DNA of 64,000 nucleotides. It comes from Prostheceraeus crozeri. Taxonomy: Eukaryota > Platyhelminthes > Polycladida > Euryleptidae. Position 1 is the first letter of the stretch, and each line of letters starts with the position of its first letter. The DNA is taken from contig CAJQUW010000872.1 in NCBI GenBank assembly GCA_907163375.1, positions 248,001-312,000 on the forward strand, in the 5' to 3' direction. Below are positions 55,436 through 64,000 of this stretch, piece after piece. A model generated the notes under the pieces. The model made no database searches and was not told where the DNA came from. It was given only the letters and a program-made list of their open reading frames with translations. Position numbers and translations under genes: made by a program.

Positions 55436-57305
55436 GGTGGATTACTCCTGTCCTGAAGTCGCTTATTGATGAAAGATGGGAAGCTTTCAGGAAAAAGGAA
55501 TGGGAGCTCTATCATCACTATAAAGCAAAAATTAAGAATGAAATAGCAAAATCGAAACGTATATGGTCGCAGCAGCAAATAAAATCTTCAAAGAACATTT
55601 GGTCCGTAGTAAATGAGATTCGTGGTAAGAAAGCCTCTCACTTAGCCTTGGAGAAACTATTTGGTGATGGCGATGATGTCAACAACATCGTGCTCGCTAT
55701 CCATGATGAAATGTGCAAGAATTTTAATTACGAAGATAACACTCCTACTCCTCAGCTTGATGATGAAGCATGGACTTTTTCACTTACTATTTCTGATGTA
55801 TATCGTTCTTTGAATAATATTAGCTTGAAGAAGTCTGTCGGTAGTGATGGTGTCCCCAACCGTATATTACGTGATGGCGCTATCTGGTTTTGCAACCCAA
55901 TCCATGCAATCCTTGTGAAATCTGTTGAAACTCGGACATTCCCATCTAAATGGAAACAAGCGGATGTTGTTCCTGTCCCAAAGTGCAAGAAACCATCTGT
56001 ACGCGATCTACGTCCCATTTCCATAACTTGTGTTCTTAGCAGACTTTTTGAACGACTGGTTCTCAAAACAATCGAGCCACAGATCAGCCTTTTATATGAT
56101 CCTCATCAGCACGCTTTTCGACAGTACGGGTCTACTCAAAGTGCCCTGATAAAGATCCATGACTCTGTGACATCATATCTCGACAGTACGACCACAAGGG
56201 CAGTGCGGCTAACTTGTCTTGATCTAGCGAAGGCCTTTGATAGGATGAGCCATAATATTTTGCTTTATCGTCTTGCTTGCCAATAGCAGTGTGAATCACG
56301 GTTTCATCATCTGGCTGAAAAGTTACTTGGAAGAGCGAAAACAGCGCCTGAAGGTTAATGGAATTTTTGCCCCGACAATCACCATCCCTTCTGGAATTCC
56401 TCAGGGCTCGATTCTAGGACCTGCCATTTTGCTGCCTTTATAGGTAGTTTGTGCACTTCAGCCGAATCTTCAATTGTCCTTTATGCCGACGACATAACAT
56501 TGATTGAGCCAGTATCTCGTGAACTAACTCCAAGGAATCTTAAGAAAATTGAAGAATGGCTAACGAACCACAAAATGAAGATGAATCTAAGCAAGTCTTA
56601 CCAAATTGTGTACTACCGAGGGGAGCCTGATGACGTAGCCTACAGTGATATCAGTGTGGCAAATTCTGTAAAGATTTTGGGTGTGCATTGGGATAATCGC
56701 CTTTCTTGGTCGCTTCATTTTGACCATGTTTTAAAGACGGCTTCCAGAGATTGTATGTCCTTAGAATTCTGAAGCCCCTTATGTCGTCTAACGAACTTTG
56801 TGCGGTGTATCAAGCTTTGATATGTAATTTGCTACTTTAAGCCGCCCCACTATTTTCCTGGCTTCCAAAATCAATCGAAGTGAAACTACAAAGGTTTCAT
56901 CAACGCGCCCATAACTTAATTTGTGGAAAAGGTTGCAGTTGTGGTCGATTCCCTATGATATCTACAATGGTAGCCTAACTGACAGATCTCGATCCTTCTT
57001 TGTTAAATGCGAACGACATAAAAGCCACCCTTTGCATGACAAGATACCGCCCCGACTCGAACGAAGTAATCACTTGCGACTTCCCCATGTGAACACTACC
57101 AGAAGACTGCATTCTTTCGTCCCTTGGATGTCTATTATCATGAATGAGTACATGTAATGTCTTTTCTTTACCGGTGTTATTTTTGTGTGTGTCCAGTACG
57201 CCTTGTTTGTTTGCTTACATGCTGTCTTTGCAAAATGTATGTAACTTTGCTGTACTTAATGATTTCCAATATTTCGAAATAAAACGCTTACTTACTTACT
57301 TACTT
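55436..57305 (+). mobile_element. CR1-like LINE ORF2 relic with ACTT tail
   Basis: The plus strand begins with WITPVLKSLIDERW, the linker between endonuclease and RT. RT follows with SVGSDGVPNRIL, WKQADVVPVPKCKK, LRPISITCVLSRLFERL, QHAFRQYGSTQSAL and DLAKAFDRMSH. After a frameshift (about 56,285) come GIPQGSILGP and LYADDITLI, then VKILGVHWDNRLSW, and C-terminal pieces to about 57,160. The 3' end has AATAAAACG followed by ACTT repeats (57,286-57,305), a microsatellite-type LINE tail. It is 5' truncated and frameshifted at least three times. It lies in DRC3 intron 2, same orientation. Confidence 0.9.
57286..57305. repeat. (ACTT)n tail of the LINE
   Basis: About five TTAC/ACTT units directly after the AATAAA-containing 3' end, marking the 3' boundary of the LINE copy. 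Confidence 0.8.
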
Positions 57306-57623
57306 ATATAAAAGTCATAAAGTATGCAGATTGGCCACATACACAAAAAATAATAACGTTCTTTTTTTAAAGCTCTATTGTCGGCAATTACCCCGACCAC
57401 TTCAAAAGTACAGGTAGCAAGCAGTACAACAGCTTAACAACGACAATAGAAGTAGTTAACGTTAGAAATATTCTGTTCAATTGGCATGTGACAAATTTTT
57501 AATGCAATTGAAATCAACAAAATAATTTTGCAGATGCTTCAACTTGATAAATACTAAAAAAAGTAGCTTTTAAATCATGGAAAACATTGCTGGATGAATA
57601 AAAACCACAATGCTTGTCGTCAC

Positions 57624-57690
57624 AGCTGCCTTGTGGCCGAGTGTTCGCTCTGCTTTCGGGAGATATGGGTTCAAAGCTATGTCCTGCTAT
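57624..57690 (+). repeat. tRNA-like (SINE head) sequence
   Basis: TGGCCGAGTGTT resembles an internal box A and GGGTTCAAAGC a box B, about 30 bases apart, with an intervening CTCTGCTTTCGGGAGA stem-loop. No complete acceptor stem can be drawn. Probably a decayed tRNA-derived SINE or tRNA pseudogene. Confidence 0.4.
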
Positions 57691-57699
57691 ATCTTATGA

Positions 57700-59740
57700 C
57701 TAAGAAATTTAATACTCAGCACCAAAGAATGATCATGGGAAAATGAACTTCAGTCGCAAAGTGGAAAATCTTCTTGCCTTACGCTTTTCAAAGTACATAT
57801 AAACATCGATATGATAAACATCTGATGAACTTGTTTCTGTTACTCTTTCTTTCACCAGATGCATAAGAGGAAATGACTACACAGATCCATGCCTTGATGC
57901 TAATCCTCGTTGTCGAAATGATCATCTAAAGATATCGTTCTTTCATTTCGTTGGGGAAAGAACTTCCTTTGGAGGAATTTCCAGCATATTATGTTAAAGC
58001 CACTTAACACGGGCAGTCCGATATTCCAGTGAAAATATCTGCTTCAATTTCCCTTTGAAATCTCAGATCCTGAAACCTTCTGCTTCATCGGCCATTATCC
58101 AGATGTGCTGGTGATCAGTGAAATTCTCATGCTGGTGATGGGCATCTGATAAAGAGACTTCACAAACATGCAAACTGACCATCTCCCATTTACGACCTTG
58201 ACATGATCCTCATGTGATTGATGTGACGTACTGGAGCACGTTCATATTCTACGTCGAATCCCTTTAATTCGAATTTGTGAGGCCTCCATGATCAAGAAAA
58301 AAGCCCCACGCTTGAATAACTCTCTTATGTTGGCAGCTTATTTTTTCTTTCAGCAATCTAGTTTGTTAACTATGTTTCCTTAGTATCTAAATATCTGCCT
58401 AGGTTGTGAATCCCTTATATACATCTAGAACTTGTATCTATGATTTTCTGCAAGAATCTATGGTTTTAGTCACCATTAGCATCTACATGCATAGGCCCTA
58501 TATTTGTGTATAAACATTTAGCAATTCTTTTTGAGGTTTCATTCCTTGATGATGTTGGGTTGAATCTACTGAAGGGCATTGGTAAATATTATTTATAGCT
58601 TAATTACGTTAATAAAAGGTGGTTGCTTTGCCGTTTTTTTGCCATCGAAGTTCATAATGGACTTTCTATTTGAAAATTTTCTATTCTGTTACGCAATTAC
58701 TGTTATTATTCCTTTATCATCCCCATTGTTCACTTTTCGGTTCTCTGTTTCTTTGCCTCTAATCTTCTACTGATGCACATCGTTAATGCACATGTATACA
58801 TAATAAGCGTTTGTTTCGAATAATAATAACTAATAAAACACATCAAGAATAGCAGTAAAGCAAGAGACAAGTTATGAACGTGCTGATGAACAGATTGCGT
58901 TGTACAATCTGTCAAATAATGACGTACAGTAAGGTACAAAAGATGCTGATCGCCGATGAGTATTAGAGGACGGTATAACAAGGTTACCAGAACGTTGCAG
59001 CGTCGAAGGGAAGAGACAGTGGAGAAGATTTTCTGGATTCTTCATGTTGAGGAAAGTTTTAATAGCCCGATGATCGCTACGAATACATAATGGTGTAAAG
59101 TTTCCACAAGAACAATCCTTTCCACAGTTGAGGCGATGTACTCTTCTCCTGACTTTCTAATCTTACGCAGTCCGTTTGATTAAGACTTACGAAAAGAGGA
59201 GAGTTATATTCCAGTATTCATATTTGGGAAGAAACTCCTGTAGTCATAGAAATTGATAACAATAAAACCTCTAGAATGAAAGTAAAGCTTCATGCAATAC
59301 ACATAGTGGCACGAAAATCGCTCGCGTTTTCACTTACATGTAGATACACTTGTCAACGGATGTATCATTGGGTTAGAATCAGTCACACGTGCAATTCTAG
59401 TCTCCTCATTGATCATTCATGCCCCAACTTAGTTCCCCGGATGTACCGCGACCTTGAGTCAATTTCCATTCTAGTCGACTTCAGATAAACAATCTATTTC
59501 TATGCTCGTAGTCGACGTAAATCATGCTCCATTAAAGCGCTATCAGAGACGAGTGTGACAAGCGGTAAAAAACTTTTGAGATATCTAAAGATGTAACAAG
59601 AATGCCATCAATATCACTCTTGGCCAACTTAGCTGTAATGAAATCATGAATTCGAATATGGGACAGCAGTGTTGTTGATCCAGGGTGGAATTAAAATTGA
59701 TTGTTACCGTATGAATTTAATAGACTTTCCTTAACAGACT
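57700..59740. other. DRC3 intron sequence, nothing recognised
   Basis: AT-rich sequence with short frames only. No later DRC3 exon, transposon domain or structured repeat was recognised here. Confidence 0.45.
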
Positions 59741-61990
59741 TCAGAACAAGCTTATCAGATATCTTGAAAATACCGACAGCAGCGAGATAGGACGAGTTTC
59801 TTTGTAAGTCAATGTACCTCTCTTTGGAATACGCAGCACATGCTCCATTTTCCACCGAGTAGAGTACTCACCAGAAGATAGCAGATGAGCAAGAGGTTCA
59901 TTCTTTCTCGCACATTCACGAATGAATGTCATCACTACCCATTAACTTTCGAACATTTATTTTGTTCAGTAGATCAAAAGTAGCCATGACTTTGACATCA
60001 GGATGCCAGTCTGACTCGATGTGATTCAACGTAGACTGGTAAGACCGTAGTTGAACCAAAGTTTAAGCTGAAACACTCATTAAATGCCGTTATGGCTGCT
60101 TCTATATAACCAAATGATCTAGGATTCTTCTCGTGCAATGGTCGGATTCTGACTTGGCGCCGGAAATGATCGCTGTCGCTCCTCCATAAATTGTTCTTGT
60201 GAGTTTTTATGTCGGTTCACAATCGTTCTTTCGTCAATTTTATCATTCGCCTAATTTTACATTTCAGATGATCATGCTTAAGTCAAAATTATCCGAATTA
60301 AACGCATCGTACTTTTATATGATCAAAATCTTGATTTGCGGAGTAAGCCAATGTTTATCATTCAGTCATTTGAATAAACGAAAATTGTAACGATCTCATA
60401 GCTTTACAGACAACATCATAGAATTCGTTTCACTTTTCTTCCAATGTACTTTGAGATCTATTGAAATGATGCCACGGATATGAGTCTATGATGGCGATCG
60501 CTTGATCAATGTTGCTTTTACGAAAATGATACACTTCATGAATAGACAAACACGTCCTGAAAATTGTTGGATGGTTTGTAAATATACAGTGTTGTGGTCA
60601 GCTCTTCCGAAGTTGGGGTCAGCTCTTCCAACGATCAGGGCTTGAAATTCATCAACCATATTTGAGTCAATGTGAATCTTATCGACAATTGCATCTTTCC
60701 TTGTCGACGAATTTACAATGTCTGTCAGACCCAGAACTTTACGAAGAGGAGAACATAGTAATTGATTCAAAACACCAAAAATTATCACTTTACGAGAAAG
60801 TAAATTGCGATAAATTTCATCAAATGAAGACATACCATATTCGAAAATGTTCTCATAATCTATGACACGAAGATTTGGAGTAACATACGTTAAAAGAATA
60901 GTCACAAGTGGTTTGCTAAACAATACATGGCAAGCTGACATGATATTGAAATTGAGCTATCATGGTTGCTGGCGACTGCAGTGGGAACCGCTTTTGCAGT
61001 GCTGTGATCTTTACATGTCAATTTTGCCATCGACTTTTCAGAATTTTTTTTAATCATGCGGAGCAGGATTTTTTAAGCCTTTGCTTCCCTGAAGCTCCTC
61101 TGAAATATTGGGTGAATAAAGGAAGTAAAGAATATAATAGTTGATATCATATATTGCAGCTTTGGCTCTCATTTCATCATTAAGAACAAGAGAACTTTAT
61201 AAGTTCATCAAGTTTCGGTCTCAGGGACTGAACATTAGACAAAAATATCGAATGAAGATCACTGGGTTTTTCTGTTGATGTTGCATGTAAAATCATTGGT
61301 GAAAATTCTTCATGGATCGCGTAAAACAATCTTTGCCTTTACAGGACCATGTCCCAGCCACTAGCTTTCCTTTCTCGTAATTGTTCAAGCAATTCTATAT
61401 TTTTCAGGATTTGAAGCTGAGTACGATCTGGATTTCTATACATCGTTTTGTAATTTGGATATTTATGTAAAGTGGAAGATTTTTTCAAAATTTTGATTTT
61501 GTCCTCTATCTTCTGAAACCTTACGGAGAGAAGTCTTTGACCAGACACACTAAGCTTCCCAAATCTACATGTACGAAGTGAGAGAGTTCAGGAACCCTAA
61601 ATATTATAGGTTACTGAACTAGAATTTAGAGTCTAAATCAAGAGGTTCAAAAATTTCCGTGACTTTTCACTTGTCAAACTGAATTCGGTCATTCACCGCT
61701 CCAGTTTGGTAGACCTGAAAGTATTACATTTTCTTTTTGACGTCTCAATTGTAGTTCATTAATAATTTCATCTGCCATTTTATCAAGGAACTTTGCGTTA
61801 TGCTTCAGGTCCTCATGCTCCTTTAATAGACTGTTCAATTCAGTCTGCAAGTCATCAAATTTTGTGATCAGAAGATTGACCTTTTCGATTGTTGAATGGA
61901 GAAGGTCATAGATTTTGTCTCCAACCTTTCAGAATAGACACTTGGACCACGTCTCCTTTTCTTTAAAGCATTGAATGCGTTATGAAATCT
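59741..61990 (-). mobile_element. LINE relic with ORF1 and ORF2 parts
   Basis: On the minus strand the order is 5' to 3'. First is a coiled coil ending in LRRQKENVILSGLPNW (about 61,960-61,690). The RRM-like half of ORF1 follows (61,548-61,339; SVRFQKIEDKIKILKKS, then RTQLQILKNIELLEQLR). The endonuclease C-terminal part comes next (60,941-60,486; LLCSPLRKVLGLTDIV, then FGRADHNTVYL). A linker follows, then the start of RT (59,935-59,741; LLSSGEYSTRWKMEHVLRIP, then RPISLLSVFSRY). The rest of RT is missing below about 59,740. This is the CR1/L2-like two-ORF layout. All frames are broken. Confidence 0.8.
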
Positions 61991-62147
61991 TGCTTAGTCA
62001 AACTGTTTATCCTGTGTAGACTGGTCCTCTTCCCTCAGGCTTTAATAAGAAAAGGTCAAAGTTCACATTCTTTACATTTATTTCTCCTTTTTAAGCATTT
62101 TTAACTCGCTTTTAATCCTTTTGATCAGATATGTAGGTCTGAAATCT

Positions 62148-62354
62148 AAGATAATTTGTGTGTGATGATTTAGCGTCACTACTCCCCCATACTGGAGGCT
62201 TGGACGGTGCTGACACAGTCAGACTTTTAACTGAAACGTTGTGATCTTTTAGTCTTGATGCCCTTCCTGGTGACTTTCAGTGAGACTCTCGGGGCTCGAC
62301 CTCTGGACCGAAAGATCGCTAGGTCAAGCGCTCAACCGCTGTGCCATGGAGACC
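62148..62354 (-). mobile_element. tRNA-derived SINE
   Basis: The minus strand starts with a tRNA-like head GGTCTCCATGGCACAGCGG, with box A around TGGCACAGCGGTTGAGCGC and box B around GAGGTCGAGCCCC. The body contains CCAGGAAGGGCATC, a motif seen in the cores of several marine-animal tRNA SINEs. It ends with TGACGCTAAATCATCA before an AT-rich flank. The length is about 205 bp. It could be transcribed by RNA polymerase III, and this copy is diverged. Confidence 0.7.
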
Positions 62355-62359
62355 AATAA

Positions 62360-64000
62360 AAATATCTGGGCTAATCCAATATTCAAATAAAGCCTTTGAG
62401 ATCGTCCACGAGAAGAAATTTATCGAGCTCTTTTTTTTAGCTATTATGTGTTCGTATTTTTCGAACCATCGGAAACAGAATGGTAGTGTCTTATTTTACA
62501 AGATGCCGAGTCAGATAAGCACCTTACGCTGCGACAAGTGATTTTCTTGATGACAAAATACTTCATCATAACATCAAATAGGATACTGCGATTTTAGTCC
62601 TCCATATTTAATAATGACTTAACTCAACAAAACATATCAAGTTTCATTCTTTGCTGTGTAGGAAGCTCTGAAAGATGAGACATTTAAAAGCAAATAAGAT
62701 CAATATTTTATATTCTACCATGACAACTATTTCCTTTCATATAAACATTTGATTTTTTCTTCATTAATAGAAATCAGAAAAAGAGATGATGGACATCATT
62801 GGGATCAAAGGAGGATATTTCATATCCGATGCAAATATTCGTAATTGGTAAAAATAATAATTTCTGAATTCTTTTATTTATTCAAATACACCAATAAGTG
62901 CAGCAGCGACAAAGGCAGGATGATGAGGACTTACAAGAAGAATTTTAGCAGTTTACATTTAAATACTTTCAATGAGCTGGAGATAATGATATCTTCACGA
63001 AGCGCGTTCCAATTATCCAAAGTTCGTTGAGAAAAAATTGAGCTGCGTGTTGCAATTACACGAACTACGCAGAAGAGCTGTGAGCTGGAGGTGCTTTGCA
63101 TTCATAATTTGAAAACTGAGATTTTCGGTGATACCTCCAGATATAATAATGAGGCAAAATTTCTGGAAATCATATTAAGTATATTACCGACCGATGTAAG
63201 TATATTCACGTCATTTCGCCAAAGGAAGGCGAGCTGAAAGCCGCTGAAAACTCGAGTAATAAATATTAGTATACAGACAAGATTTTCCCGGGAAGCAATT
63301 TTGCATGTCATTCCTGGCTGAAAGAATATGTTTTCATATATATTGCCGACGTTTCGGACATTCTTCCTTTGTCAAGGCACAGAAAAATTCACGAAAATAT
63401 GGACATGTTCTCATGAACAAAATAAGTTTATAAACAATTTTATGATACACAGTTGACAAATCGACAATAAATCAGTCATTTCGATCTTTCTATTAAGATA
63501 AGGTTCTGAAGATCTGATTTCGATCTTCGGAGCAAATCATGTCCAACGTAATTATCTTTCATGTGCAGCATTATGCGAAAACTGGAGCTCTGATGTGAAT
63601 CATGTGCTTACGCATAGTTGACTGTTAATTGCTACGGAGATGCTATTCGAATCCCGGACCAAGAATAAGTTCTTCGTAGCCAAATTATTGATTATGTATG
63701 CGGAAAAGTAAGAAAATTCATCATCTGCGGGTGGTCATTACTTCAGGTTTGCATCTTTCTTGTTTCTTTCTTCATTGGTTTATTTATTTTCATTATTTAC
63801 TTATTTTTCTTGCAAGAGTAGCACTTGATTAGCAATGACTTGAATGTGCTTCTAAACACAGTGAATCTTCATGTTTTGTAAGATTTTACTTTCACCCTTT
63901 CATGTAGAAAATGAATCGAAATTACACTCTGGATCTTCTCAAAGCATTTTAAAGCAAAGATTGAAGTGTTCTACTTTATTTTTTTTTTAAATACATGGAA
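62360..64000. other. Non-coding; possible Penelope-type end
   Basis: CCGACGTTTCGGACATTC with a following TTTGTCAAGGCAC at 63,345-63,390 resembles the conserved flank of Penelope-like elements. Otherwise nothing is recognised, and no third DRC3 exon was seen. Confidence 0.35.

Noticed and set aside
1..64000. CRISPR array, rRNA genes or bacterial operon structure
   Set aside because: No regularly spaced repeats of CRISPR type and no rRNA signature. Spliced exons, LINEs and mariner show a eukaryotic genome.

Overview
The window looks like a piece of an animal (probably marine invertebrate) nuclear genome. Most of it is AT-rich, intron- and repeat-dominated DNA. It holds two spliced coding exons of a conserved ciliary gene, one intronless channel-like gene, and relics of many metazoan transposon classes (several LINEs, Penelope, mariner, hAT, MITEs, tRNA-derived SINEs). 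The species cannot be named from the sequence.

Positions 1 to about 11.6 kb are different: denser, less AT-rich and almost fully coding. This is the right-hand part of an integrated Polinton/Maverick (adintovirus-like) element whose left end lies outside the window. Structural genes lie on the plus strand: a set of related penton-like/minor capsid proteins, a very basic core-like protein, a double-jelly-roll major capsid protein and an adenain-type cysteine protease. The minus strand carries a protein-primed family B DNA polymerase, a two-repeat TATA-binding-protein (TBP) homologue and a UBA+RING ubiquitin-ligase-like protein. The two blocks converge at 6.08-6.21 kb, with a poly(A) signal for each strand. 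The copy is decaying. The capsid gene has two frameshifts and a stop, the polymerase has one in-frame TGA just after its first catalytic motif, and the penton-like region has a TGA and a frameshift. The protease, core protein, TBP-like and RING genes are open. Integrase, packaging ATPase and the left terminal repeat are not in the window.

From 11.6 to 40.9 kb there is one apparent host gene, an intronless ankyrin/six-transmembrane TRP-like channel at 22.0-23.7 kb. The rest is repeats. They include a 753-bp non-autonomous hAT with a perfect 8-bp target duplication (20.1 kb). A nest of LINE pieces (25.7-30.6 kb) is interrupted by another LINE, a TA-flanked MITE and a CATAGAGTA-ended repeat that recurs as an inverted and tandem complex up to 32.5 kb.

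From 40.99 kb the plus strand carries the start of DRC3 (LRRC48, a nexin-dynein regulatory complex subunit). Coding exon 1 (40,992-41,156) is joined across a 13.8-kb intron to exon 2 (54,918-55,034), with matching splice sites and phase. The intron contains a tRNA-like sequence, a LINE tail, a full-length dead mariner and a 3.2-kb hAT-ended element. Later DRC3 exons were not found. The rest of the window holds a CR1-type LINE, a second LINE with ORF1 and ORF2 remnants on the minus strand, and SINE-like sequences.

The most interesting item is the viral-type element that carries its own TBP homologue, overlapping the polymerase gene, together with a UBA-RING protein.
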